Source: Methanobacteriota archaeon (lineage in GTDB: Archaea > Halobacteriota > Methanomicrobia > Methanomicrobiales > Methanoculleaceae). Taken from it: 21,240 bases of DNA. Where the stretch lies: the NCBI GenBank assembly GCA_023457135.1, contig JAEWMO010000081.1, positions 1 to 21,240 on the forward strand, in the 5' to 3' direction. Made by a program: the position numbers and the translations under genes. Positions 14,638-21,240 of this stretch are shown here, piece by piece. The notes beneath the pieces were generated by a model. It had not been told where the DNA came from and ran no database searches. It was given only the letters and a program-made list of their open reading frames with translations. The stretch's first letter is position 1; every line of letters starts with the position of its first letter.

Positions 14638-14672
14638 AATATCTATCAGTTTGATACATTCTGATAGATATT
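14638..14672. repeat. Perfect 12-bp inverted repeat
   Basis: AATATCTATCAG (14638-14649) and CTGATAGATATT (14661-14672) are perfect inverted copies with an 11-base spacer. A shorter related pair, GATAG-AC-CTATC, lies just before it (14624-14635). It looks like an operator for a dimeric regulator or a hairpin. Confidence 0.8.
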
Positions 14673-14713
14673 GTAAACGAGGCCATCAAATCTCCTTGCT
14701 ATTGGGCGACCGA

Positions 14714-14748
14714 TGGCAGCAGTGCAGCAGATTGCTGCACTGCTGCCA
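14714..14748. repeat. Perfect 16-bp inverted repeat with 3-base loop
   Basis: TGGCAGCAGTGCAGCA (14714-14729) and TGCTGCACTGCTGCCA (14733-14748) pair perfectly around GAT. The stem would be very stable in DNA or RNA. No T-run follows, so a terminator is not the obvious reading. Confidence 0.85.
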
Positions 14749-14892
14749 ACGTCAGGGCCGCCGGCCGGCCGGACCCGTGACCCCACACCCACCGACCCCA
14801 TCCGCAGCGGTGTCGTAGAGGCCGGTCGCGAGGCATTTCTTCTTGAGTCCCGAGCCGGCCTTCCCGGAGTCTGTCCAGGGGCCCGATCCCCC

Positions 14893-14932
14893 AACTACTA
14901 ATTCAGTAGATATTAGTAATCCATTAGTAGTT
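14893..14932. repeat. AACTACTAAT inverted repeat with internal ATTAGTA copy
   Basis: AACTACTAAT (14893-14902) and ATTAGTAGTT (14923-14932) form a perfect 10-bp inverted repeat. A further ATTAGTA begins at 14912, 11 bases before the right copy, so the boxes again keep helical spacing. Confidence 0.75.
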
Positions 14933-15006
14933 CACGGCAACCGATACCCGAGAAAGGGGCGGCCATACCGACGATGAAACCTCCCGATAGAACGCATTGA
15001 ACGGCC

Positions 15007-15217
15007 ATGTCCGCCACGCTTGATTGCCTCCGGAGAAAGCGATCCAGGATCCTCGCGATAGCCGGACGGCACGGGGCAACAAACCTGCGGATCTTCGGAT
15101 CGGCCGCCCGGGGGAGGCCAATCCGGAGAGCGACCTCGATATCCAGGAAGCGATCGACGAGATTGAACGATATGCGGTTCGGGGGTGGGAGGCGTTCCTG
15201 CAGGACGAACTGCCCAC
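15007..15217 (+). pseudogene. Fused remnant of an MNT-HEPN toxin-antitoxin pair
   Basis: The first part (15007 to about 15111) reads RKRSRILAIAGRHGATNLRI and FGSAARG, the start of a minimal nucleotidyltransferase (MNT) antitoxin. A one-base loss in the G run at about 15110-15114 shifts the frame; after it EANPESDLD completes the GS...D.D nucleotidyltransferase motif. Directly after SDLDI the protein becomes QEAIDEIERYAVRGWEAFL, which is the N-terminal helix of a HEPN (DUF86) toxin. The rest of MNT and all of the HEPN RNase core are missing. The two partner genes have therefore been joined by an internal deletion and then frameshifted. No working product is expected. In type VII systems MNT modifies and silences the HEPN RNase. 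Confidence 0.7.
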
Positions 15218-15365
15218 CGTCCTGCCATCGGCCTCAGTCCTGCCGGCAGAGGCACAGCCCTCAGCGCGGGTGGTTTTTGCCGGAAACAGTCCCGCCTGCT
15301 TCATAGTTGCCGGCTCGACGACAGCACCACCCGCTGAATTTACCGTGAGGCAGCGTATAAGGTTA

Positions 15366-15983
15366 TCACTGGCGTTGCGGCCTATAACTGACCTCCACAC
15401 CTCTGCTTTCCAGCGCCTCAATGTCACTCATCGCGGCTGACCCGGAGGTGAGATCGAGATGGTTGAACTGCAACTCCACGGAGTCACCTGAGCCAAACTC
15501 GCTGTTGGCAACCAGCGGGCCAAGATCGCTGACCTGGTTGTCCTCGAGGTCAAGGTCCTGCAAGTTTGTCAGGTTGATAAGAGGGCCAAGATCGCTGACC
15601 TCGTTGTCCTCAAGGTCAAGGTCCTGCAGGTTCGTCAGATTGGCAAGAGGGCCAAGATCACTGACCTCGTTGTCCTCGAGATCAAGCTCCCGCAGGTTGA
15701 CCGCATACTCCAACCCTGACAGATCGCTGATCTCCTCATCGTCCGCATCGAGTTCGCCAAGTGTGGCCATATCACTATCTGTAATATCCCCATCGGACTT
15801 ATCCAGTGCGTCGCGCACCACATCCTCGAGTTCGGTATCCGGGAACGAAACAACTGCACTCGCCGCCCCGGCAGGTATTGCCGAGAGCAATGTACAGAAG
15901 ATCAGACCCCACATAAGGACGCGACCAAACGCCACCCGTTCCCTTCCATGTGCTGTATGAAGACCAATTTTTTTCACACGCAT
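15366..15983 (-). CDS. Secreted leucine-rich-repeat protein
   Basis: A 205-residue exported protein. Residues 21-42 form a signal peptide with a likely cut after PAGA. An acidic helical cap follows (about 46-80), then internalin-like leucine-rich repeats of 22 residues with the pattern NL..LDLEDN.VSDLGPL, at about 74-160. The C-terminal cap reads LDLTSGSAAMSDIEALESRGVEV. No membrane anchor or sorting motif is seen, so it is probably secreted or loosely attached to the cell surface, with a ligand- or surface-binding role. The ATG at 15983 is chosen because AGGAT lies just upstream; GTG at 15986 is the alternative. A perfect palindrome GCCGGAATTCCGGC lies upstream at 16005-16018. The DNA of the repeats is nearly identical from unit to unit, so copy number may vary. 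Confidence 0.87.
   Translation of the reverse strand: MRVKKIGLHTAHGRERVAFGRVLMWGLIFCTLLSAIPAGAASAVVSFPDTELEDVVRDALDKSDGDITDSDMATLGELDADDEEISDLSGLEYAVNLRELDLEDNEVSDLGPLANLTNLQDLDLEDNEVSDLGPLINLTNLQDLDLEDNQVSDLGPLVANSEFGSGDSVELQFNHLDLTSGSAAMSDIEALESRGVEVSYRPQRQ
15517..15714. repeat. 66-bp direct repeats inside the LRR gene
   Basis: Units starting GGGCCAAGATC at 15517, 15583 and 15649 are exactly 66 bases apart. The first two are almost identical and the third diverges towards its end. Each encodes one 22-residue LRR. Such repeats allow copy-number change by slippage or recombination. Confidence 0.8.
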
Positions 15984-16059
15984 CACCCATCCTGAGTCTC
16001 TCCGGCCGGAATTCCGGCATATCCCGGGGCGAAGGGCCCAACGGTCGCGATGCCGCGGA

Positions 16060-16583
16060 TCAATGTTCGGAACTGGTGCTGCACAGTCACCTTTTTCTGT
16101 AACTCATCCACCCGCGTCCCCTGGCCGTTCGCACCAGGCAGGCGCACTTCTTTTCACCCCTATATATAATTATCATAGCATTGCAACGATCCCTCATGTA
16201 ATCCTGTTTCTTGCATTTACACTCGAATATCCGGCAATATCCTTCTATGTTGTCCTCTTCTCTGTAATGGAGGTTAGAGTAAAAAACGGAGTTTCGCTTC
16301 GTCAAGCCCACCTCCGCCCGTACCCTCAGGTCACTCCTCACTCGCACCCGGCGGTACTCAAGCTCGGGGCTTATTGAAACGTCGACCCTCCTGGAGAGAT
16401 AGTCCGTGGCGGTAGTCCGTAATCGGCCTCCTCTTGCCGATAGAGATCAGCCGCAGAAACAACCGATAGCCGCGAGCATGCCCGGGTATGAGCCCGGCGG
16501 TGCAAGCATGTTGCAACTTGCACAGGTGTTTCGTTGTATCGGCCCTTAAGCGAAAGATAAAAACGGTTTGGATTCGAGGCAAC
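16060..16583. other. Intergenic stretch without a recognised gene
   Basis: About 520 bases between the LRR gene and a small-protein gene. The part around 16150-16290 is AT-rich, with a TATA-like CCTATATATAATTATC near 16159-16174. Open frames exist on both strands (for example 16063-16377 plus), but none has a ribosome site, a known motif or convincing composition. The pair GTGCAAG and CTTGCAC near 16500-16523 could form a weak stem. A small RNA is possible but not supported. Confidence 0.4.
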
Positions 16584-16721
16584 TCACTTGATCTTCTTCT
16601 CGAGCTTCTTGAGTTTCTTCTTGGCGGCCTGACTGCCCGCAGCTGCCTGCTCTGCAAGATCTGCTGCCTTGGCCTTCTTTGCTCTATTCAACTTCTCCAT
16701 TTGTTTCTTGCTTGTTGGCAT
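16584..16721 (-). CDS. Small Lys/Ala-rich protein (45 residues)
   Basis: The minus strand reads MPTSKKQMEKLNRAKKAKAA, continues through DLAEQAAAGSQAAKKK and ends LKKLEKKIK followed by TGA. It is strongly basic and helix-forming, with a likely coiled or amphipathic helix and no cysteines or membrane segment. GAGGT lies about 10 bases before the ATG, and a TATA-like ATGTATATG lies about 50 bases upstream (16772-16780), so it has the signals of a real gene. The product may bind nucleic acid or an acidic partner, but this is only composition-based inference. I do not recognise a named family. Confidence 0.6.
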   Translation of the reverse strand: MPTSKKQMEKLNRAKKAKAADLAEQAAAGSQAAKKKLKKLEKKIK

Positions 16722-16910
16722 ACAACAGTAACCTCGATCGTCTTTGACAGGTTCTATTTACCGTTTTTCTTCATATACATATCTCTAATCGCTGAATTGC
16801 CCGGGAAAACTCCGGATAAACGGAAAACCGCCCCGTTCAGATCGGATATACGGGGGCCGGCAGGGGGCAGCAACCGCCGGTGAGGAAGGCACGGGCCGGC
16901 AGACAGACTA

Positions 16911-16917
16911 TTATATA
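16911..16917 (+). promoter_or_regulatory. TATA box before the PAS-GAF-PAS kinase gene
   Basis: TTATATA lies 83 bases before the ATG at 17000. Initiation near 16940 leaves a leader of about 60 bases without a strong ribosome site. Confidence 0.5.
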
Positions 16918-16999
16918 CTTCCCGTGACGTTCCCTCCGTGGAGAGCCCTGCACAAGGATCTCCCTGCCGACGGCGATCCTGTCGGACGGGGCTGGCCGT

Positions 17000-18994
17000 A
17001 TGCAGACCGCTGAACCGGACACGGAAGTGCGACGCGAGATACTGCAGGTACTGGAAGCCATGGAGGATGCCGTCATCCTCACCGATTCCGACATGCGCGT
17101 CCGCACCGTCACCCCATCCATGGAGCGCCTCGCCGGGATCTCCGCCGGCGACGCCCGCGGTGCGGACGCGGTCCGCCTCATCGCCGACCGCATCCTCCCG
17201 GGCACCGACCAGGGGGAACAGGTCCTCTCGCCGCTCGAGAACCGCACCGAATCCGGGGAAGTCACGGTCCGGGTCGGGGAGCGGTGGTACGCCGTCTCCT
17301 CCCGGCAGGTAAAGGAGACCGGCGACTGGCTCATACGCTGCCGCGACGTCACCCGCCAGGAGGCTGCCGAAGGCGAGGTGCGGCGGATATCAAACGATCT
17401 GGCCTTCCTCTCCCGCGCGGCAACGGAACTCGCCGCGATGCCGGAAGAGGCCGACGTCTTCTCCGCGATCGGCGCCTACCTCCATGAACTCGCGCCCGGT
17501 TCCGTCGTCATCGTGAGCGCCGCCGACATCCAGGCGGGTACCCTGAGCCCGCGAGCGTTCTTCGGCATCGAGCCGTTCCTGCCGGAGATCATGGAGGTCT
17601 TCGGGGAGGGGCTCGCCGGGATCTCGGTCGAACTTCCCCCGCACATCCGGGAGATTATGATCAGCGGCGAGATCGAGGAGGTGCAAGGCGGGCTGCAGGA
17701 GATCGCCCTCGGCCAGATCTCAGAGGAGGTCTGCCGCAGATTCGAGGCCATTGCCGGCTTCGGGCCGATGTACTGCATCCCGTTCACCTGGAAAGGCGAG
17801 GTCTTCGGGACGGCGGTGATCCTCACCCGGCTTGAGGGCGGAGCGGTCAATCTCCAGGCCGTCGAGGTCTTCCGGAACCTTGCTTCGATCGCCCTCCAGC
17901 GGCACCGGGCGGAGGCCGAACTGCGTGCGAGCGAAAAGACGTTCCGGGCCCTCATCGAGAAGGGTTCCGAGTTCATCCTCATCATCGACGAGCAGTTGAA
18001 GATCCGGTTTGCGAGCCCGCCTATCGAGCGAATCGACGGTTTTCCCCCCGATGCGCTGATCGGGAGGGACGCGTTCGATATGATCCAGCCTGAAGATCTG
18101 CCGCAGGTAAAGGAGGTGGTGGCGAACCTGGCGCGGAGGCCGGGAGGGAGCGAGCAGTTCGAAGTCCGCTTCAGGGGTCCGCGCGGCACACACGTGATCG
18201 AGGCGATCGTGACCAACCTCTTAGGCGACCCCCATGTCAGGGGCTTTGTCGTCAACGCATGGGACATCACTGAACGGAAGCGTGCAGAGGAGGACCTCCA
18301 GCGCCGTACCGAAGACCTCCTCCAGCTCCAGAACGAACTGGAGGTCTCAAACCGGGAGGCCAACCTCTACCTCGATATCCTCACGCATGACATCAGGAAC
18401 ACCGAGAACGTCTCGAACCTCTACGCCGAACTGCTCGCCGATATGCTGGGTGGCGAGGCTGCCGGATACCTGGAAAACCTTCAGCGGAGCATTCAGAAGA
18501 GTATCGAGATCCTGGGCACCGTCTCCACTATCCGCCGGATCCATCAGGCATCGCGCGAACTCAAACCGATGGATCTCGACGCGGCGGTCAGCGGGGTGAT
18601 CGAGAACTTCCCGAACAGTGCCATCCACTATACCGGGGCTCACTGCCAGGTCCGGGCAGACGACCTCCTCTCCGTGATCTTTGACAACCTCATCGGCAAC
18701 GCCGTCAAGTACGGCGGTCCCGATGTCGTGATCGTCGTCCGGACAGAGGAGCAGGACAACAAGGTGCTGGTGACGGTCGCGGATACGGGTCCGGGTGTCC
18801 CGGATGAGGAGAAGAGCGAGATCTTCCGCCGGTACGAGAAGAAGAAGCGGGGCGTCGGCGAGGGACTCGGCCTTTACCTGGTGCAGATCCTGGTCGAGCG
18901 CTACGGCGGCAGGGTCTGGGTCGAGGACCGGGTGGCCGGCCACCCCGAGGAGGGCGCGGCGTTCCGGTTCACGCTGAAGAAGGTCGTGGAGTGA
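17000..18994 (+). CDS. PAS-GAF-PAS sensor histidine kinase, soluble
   Basis: A 664-residue kinase without membrane helices. The order is PAS (about 15-115), GAF (about 130-305, including FGPMYCIPF and GTAVILTR), PAS (about 315-425), a coiled linker, a dimerisation domain with H-box LTHDIRNTENV (phospho-acceptor His463), and an HATPase domain with N box FDNLIGNAVKYG, G1 DTGPGV and G2 GEGLGLYLV. HDIRN-type H boxes are common in methanogen kinases. The catalytic set is complete. No receiver gene is next to it, so the partner is elsewhere; the receiver at 6116 cannot be excluded. The stimulus is presumably cytoplasmic and bound by the PAS or GAF domains. The start is the first ATG; the frame is open upstream without another good start, and the ribosome site is weak. 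Confidence 0.93.
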   Translation: MQTAEPDTEVRREILQVLEAMEDAVILTDSDMRVRTVTPSMERLAGISAGDARGADAVRLIADRILPGTDQGEQVLSPLENRTESGEVTVRVGERWYAVSSRQVKETGDWLIRCRDVTRQEAAEGEVRRISNDLAFLSRAATELAAMPEEADVFSAIGAYLHELAPGSVVIVSAADIQAGTLSPRAFFGIEPFLPEIMEVFGEGLAGISVELPPHIREIMISGEIEEVQGGLQEIALGQISEEVCRRFEAIAGFGPMYCIPFTWKGEVFGTAVILTRLEGGAVNLQAVEVFRNLASIALQRHRAEAELRASEKTFRALIEKGSEFILIIDEQLKIRFASPPIERIDGFPPDALIGRDAFDMIQPEDLPQVKEVVANLARRPGGSEQFEVRFRGPRGTHVIEAIVTNLLGDPHVRGFVVNAWDITERKRAEEDLQRRTEDLLQLQNELEVSNREANLYLDILTHDIRNTENVSNLYAELLADMLGGEAAGYLENLQRSIQKSIEILGTVSTIRRIHQASRELKPMDLDAAVSGVIENFPNSAIHYTGAHCQVRADDLLSVIFDNLIGNAVKYGGPDVVIVVRTEEQDNKVLVTVADTGPGVPDEEKSEIFRRYEKKKRGVGEGLGLYLVQILVERYGGRVWVEDRVAGHPEEGAAFRFTLKKVVE

Positions 18995-19098
18995 CCGGGG
19001 AAGGAGTTCCCGGCAGGTATTTCATCGTTGCGATGCGTACTACCGGGTGATGAGCATACCGGTACACCAACCGCCCGGCATCCGGGGAGGCGGTCGCC

Positions 19099-19581
19099 AC
19101 GGCGTGTAAGTGCTGCCAGTGCGGCAGCTGCTGCAGCCATATGCGGGACGTCTACGCGACCGTCGAGGAGCGCGGCAACCACACCTTCGTCATGCACAAC
19201 GCCTATACCGGGGAGGCGAAGGAGGTGCGGGTCGACCCGGACAAGATCGCGCTCTTCGAGGAGAGGAGCAGCATCGAGGATCTGCCGGAGGCATGCCCCT
19301 TCCTGAGATTCGACGGGGAGACGGGGAAGGGATGGTGCACCGTCCACCTGACGCGCCCTGACCTCTGCCGCGACTACTGCTGCTGGCGTCTGCTCATCCT
19401 CGATGCACAGGGCAAAAGGGCCGGACGCGTGATGTATCAGACAACGTTCCTCCCGGACGATGACGAACTCGGCCGGCTCTGGGAGGGGGTGCAGCCGACG
19501 TTAAAAGGGCTCTCCGGCAGGGAATGGGATGATGCCGTCATCGAGATCCTCACGGCAGCCGGATACCGTGTTCGCCGGTAG
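19099..19581 (+). CDS. YkgJ-type cysteine-cluster protein, probable ACG start
   Basis: A 160-residue protein if begun at ACG (19099). The first residues then read (M)ACKCCQCGSCCSHM, a dense cysteine cluster, and later ACPFL, WCTVHL and RPDLCRDYCCW supply the remaining ligands. This is the pattern of YkgJ/UPF0153-type proteins, thought to bind Fe-S or zinc. The first ATG in this frame is at 19141 and would cut off the whole first cluster. No ATG, GTG, TTG or CTG exists in frame between the stop at 19051 and 19141. However, GGGGAGG at 19084-19090 sits 8 bases before ACG, a good ribosome-site distance. The start could be a real ACG, a mutation of ATG, or a sequence error. The function of the family is not settled. 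The gene converges on the lipoprotein hydrolase across a shared terminator. Confidence 0.75.
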   Translation, partial: TACKCCQCGSCCSHMRDVYATVEERGNHTFVMHNAYTGEAKEVRVDPDKIALFEERSSIEDLPEACPFLRFDGETGKGWCTVHLTRPDLCRDYCCWRLLILDAQGKRAGRVMYQTTFLPDDDELGRLWEGVQPTLKGLSGREWDDAVIEILTAAGYRVRR

Positions 19582-19596
19582 CGGCCGCGAGGCTCC

Positions 19597-19632
19597 GAAA
19601 AAAGAAGGGCGATAACCCTGTTCTGCCCTTCT
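19597..19632 (-). terminator. Shared hairpin terminator between convergent genes
   Basis: AGAAGGGC (19603-19610) and GCCCTTCT (19625-19632) pair perfectly. On the minus strand the stem is followed by TTTTTT, a classic stop for the lipoprotein hydrolase gene, whose TAG overlaps the stem. On the plus strand the stem follows the cysteine-cluster gene but has no T-run. Confidence 0.7.
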
Positions 19633-21007
19633 ATCCACTCACGCCCATCCTCTCGTCGAGCCAGTCGAACCTGGCGGCAAACGACTGCGCAAACGCCCCG
19701 AACTGGCAGTGCGACCCGGCACCGTAGTCGTCTGAGAATACCAGAAGTTCCCGCTCGCAGGTGAGGTGATCGTAGAGCGCCTTCGCCTGCGCCCCGTCCG
19801 GGTCGAGATGATCGGCCGCGCCGGCACAGACCAGCGTGGGGCAGCGTATCTCTTCGGCAATGCCGACGAGTGAAAAGTCCATCCATTTCGCCCAGAACTG
19901 CGCCGGCGAACGGGCGTCGAAGACAAACATCCCGTTCTCGTTCATCCAGCGGATGCCGGTATCGTGCGCCATGGCGGTGCGCATGGCGGAGTTGAACTCA
20001 ACCGGATCCGTCTGCAGCCACTCCTGCAGCTCGACTTCCGTCAGGTTCGCGTCCATTCCCCCGCTGTTCTGCAGGTTCGCGAGGAGAGTCTGTCCGACAT
20101 CGTAGGTGCCTGCGTCCGCGACCAGCGCCGTGATCCGGGGCTCGTATGCGGCACCGCGGGGGGCGAGGTAGCCCCCGAGCGAGACCCCCCAGAGAGCAAT
20201 CCGGTCTTCGTCGACGTCGGGCCGGCTCACCGCATAGTCCACGACAGGCCTGATCACGTTCTCCCAGTCGTGACGGAACGGGATGTGCTGGACCCGTATC
20301 ACCTCGCCCTGGCCCGGCCCTTCGAATGTCAGGACGTTGTATCCGCGTCTGGCCCCTTCCTTCGCATAAGGATGGAGTTCCTCCTGGCAGCCGTCAAAGC
20401 CGGTCTGGACGATGAGCAGCGGCCGGGGTCTGCCGGAACCGTCGACCTTGTAGAAGTAGCCCGGCAGCGTGGTATTCTCATACGGGATGGCGACGATCTC
20501 GTAAGGAACGATATCGAGCGCGAGCGCATCGCGAAACGTTTCCCGGCTCTTTTCCCAGGTCTCCACGATCCGGGGATCGGCGGGATTGCCGTGCAGGAAG
20601 AACTCGGCCGTGCGGTAATACGTTGCGGCCCGGTAGTAGGCCTCCATTGCGGTAACCCGGTGCCCCGTTGCGAGACTCTCGTCCCCCGCTCTCCTGAAGG
20701 TCTCCGCGGTCCTGTTCCATTCGCTGTACCAGCTCTCGAAGTCCCCTTCTGTGATCCTGGACGCAGTGGCCAGGCACTCGCCGATATCGGCCTCTCCGGC
20801 ATACGTGGCCCCAAGCGTCCGCTGGAGTTCGAACGCAAATTCCGGGTCCGTAAATACGAATGTGGGCCAGTCGGAGGCAGGCGGGGCAACTGCCGCGGCG
20901 GGAGACGATGCCGGCGGTTGCTGGCCGATCGCGGTGCAGCCTGCAGAAACGACAAGAATTAGGAGAGAAAGAGTGAGCATGATTATGAAGGCTCTGCCGG
21001 GTTTCAC
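19631..21007 (-). CDS. Lipoprotein alpha/beta hydrolase (dihydropseudooxynicotine hydrolase-like)
   Basis: A 458-residue exported hydrolase. It begins with a basic n-region and a hydrophobic stretch ending in lipobox VSAGC (Cys24), so it is probably lipid-anchored outside the membrane, followed by an Ala/Pro/Ser linker (about 29-46). The helical cap (about 55-165, including AYYRAATYYRTAEFFLHG) precedes the hydrolase core: FEGPGQGE, nucleophile GVSLGG (Ser276), acid in GAADHLDP (Asp399 or Asp402) and His433 in GSHCQFG. This architecture matches the DHPON-hydrolase/FrsA-like group, which cleave C-C or ester bonds in varied substrates; the actual substrate here is unknown. The start is GTG (21005-21007), chosen because it keeps the positive n-region; Met10 is the alternative. 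No ribosome site is evident. Confidence 0.9.
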   Translation of the reverse strand: MKPGRAFIIMLTLSLLILVVSAGCTAIGQQPPASSPAAAVAPPASDWPTFVFTDPEFAFELQRTLGATYAGEADIGECLATASRITEGDFESWYSEWNRTAETFRRAGDESLATGHRVTAMEAYYRAATYYRTAEFFLHGNPADPRIVETWEKSRETFRDALALDIVPYEIVAIPYENTTLPGYFYKVDGSGRPRPLLIVQTGFDGCQEELHPYAKEGARRGYNVLTFEGPGQGEVIRVQHIPFRHDWENVIRPVVDYAVSRPDVDEDRIALWGVSLGGYLAPRGAAYEPRITALVADAGTYDVGQTLLANLQNSGGMDANLTEVELQEWLQTDPVEFNSAMRTAMAHDTGIRWMNENGMFVFDARSPAQFWAKWMDFSLVGIAEEIRCPTLVCAGAADHLDPDGAQAKALYDHLTCERELLVFSDDYGAGSHCQFGAFAQSFAARFDWLDERMGVSG

Positions 21008-21064
21008 GGTGGATCAGAGGAAGATCACATAACCGGAGGGATAATAGTTACGAAACATCTATGG

Positions 21065-21074
21065 CTTTAAAAAA
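21065..21074 (+). promoter_or_regulatory. Possible TATA box for the right-edge gene
   Basis: CTTTAAAAAA lies about 35 bases before the ATG at 21107, which would give a short leader. The same AT-rich gap also serves the divergent lipoprotein gene. Confidence 0.4.
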
Positions 21075-21106
21075 GGAAGCAGGAGATAACGGTTATCTGT
21101 GGGTTC

Positions 21107-21240
21107 ATGGATACGCGGACGGTGGCGCTGACTCGTGATAGTATCCAGGAGAGGGAGGCACTGCTGGAGCGAGCAAGAGAGGAATGGGGAGATATACTCC
21201 GTTCACACAGCGGAGCCCGGTACGCGTGGGACGGCATCGC
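21107..21240 (+). CDS. Unrecognised protein, N-terminal fragment (runs off right edge)
   Basis: The frame opens with ATG and reads MDTRTVALTRDSIQEREALL, then ERAREEWGDILRSH and SGARYAWDGI at the edge, without a stop. The first 44 residues look like a charged helix. No strong ribosome site is seen, but a TATA-like sequence lies at a suitable distance. The fragment is too short to assign a family. Confidence 0.55.
   Translation, partial: MDTRTVALTRDSIQEREALLERAREEWGDILRSHSGARYAWDGI

Noticed and set aside
14761..14772. CCGGCCGGCCGG palindrome
   Set aside because: A perfect but low-complexity GC palindrome; expected by chance in such GC-rich DNA.
14713..14901. Small open frame containing the 16-bp hairpin
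   Set aside because: It has no ribosome site, and its start lies in the palindrome. The translation has no recognisable motif and the composition fits non-coding GC-rich DNA.
15024..15440. 138-codon frame as an intact gene
   Set aside because: Its first third is an out-of-frame reading of the MNT remnant. Only the middle matches HEPN, and the rest has no similarity that I can see.
16063..16377. 104-codon plus-strand frame with a hydrophobic stretch
   Set aside because: Hydrophobicity comes from AT-rich DNA. There is no ribosome site, no motif and a Pro/His-rich tail typical of non-coding translation.

Overview
The window is GC-rich archaeal chromosome, most likely from a methanogen of the order Methanomicrobiales and probably close to Methanoculleus. 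The reasons are the archaea-specific family D DNA polymerase large subunit (DP2), a DUF2115/UPF0305 protein typical of methanogens, TATA-box promoters with strong GGAGG ribosome sites, and several PAS-type histidine kinases. The species call is inference, because no database could be searched.

Left part (1-7108): the N-terminal part of a type II P-type cation ATPase runs off the left edge on the minus strand. It is divergent from a DJ-1/PfpI family gene. A signalling block follows on the plus strand: a four-helix membrane protein with HEAT repeats, a soluble HEAT-repeat protein, a membrane PAS/PAS histidine kinase, a stand-alone receiver protein and a stand-alone CheB methylesterase domain. 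The last two look like a CheB split into two genes. Phosphate probably flows from the kinase to the receiver; the HEAT proteins may be adaptors.

Middle (7167-12758): DP2 is interrupted by a 165-residue mini-intein placed directly before the catalytic DGDED motif. The intein ends in Gln, not Asn. An HSL-type esterase, tRNA-Leu(CAA) and a convergent DUF2115 gene follow.

Accessory region (about 12930-15300): this stretch is poor in intact genes and full of remnants. It holds a decayed IS630-type transposase, an AT-rich gene with a uracil-DNA-glycosylase-like look, the tail of an EVE-domain gene, and an MNT-HEPN toxin-antitoxin pair collapsed into one broken fragment. Between the EVE and MNT remnants lies the most unusual part of the window. 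It contains eleven copies of TGACAGCA, ten of them in two mirror-arranged clusters spaced near 10 or 21 bp, followed by several unrelated perfect palindromes. It could be a protein-binding array, a vestigial replication or partition site, or a structured RNA; the sequence alone does not decide.

Right part (15366-21240): a small secreted leucine-rich-repeat protein, a 45-residue Lys/Ala-rich small protein, and a PAS-GAF-PAS histidine kinase. Next is a cysteine-cluster (YkgJ-like) protein whose cysteine motif lies upstream of the first ATG and seems to need an ACG start. A convergent lipoprotein alpha/beta hydrolase and the start of an unrecognised gene end the window.
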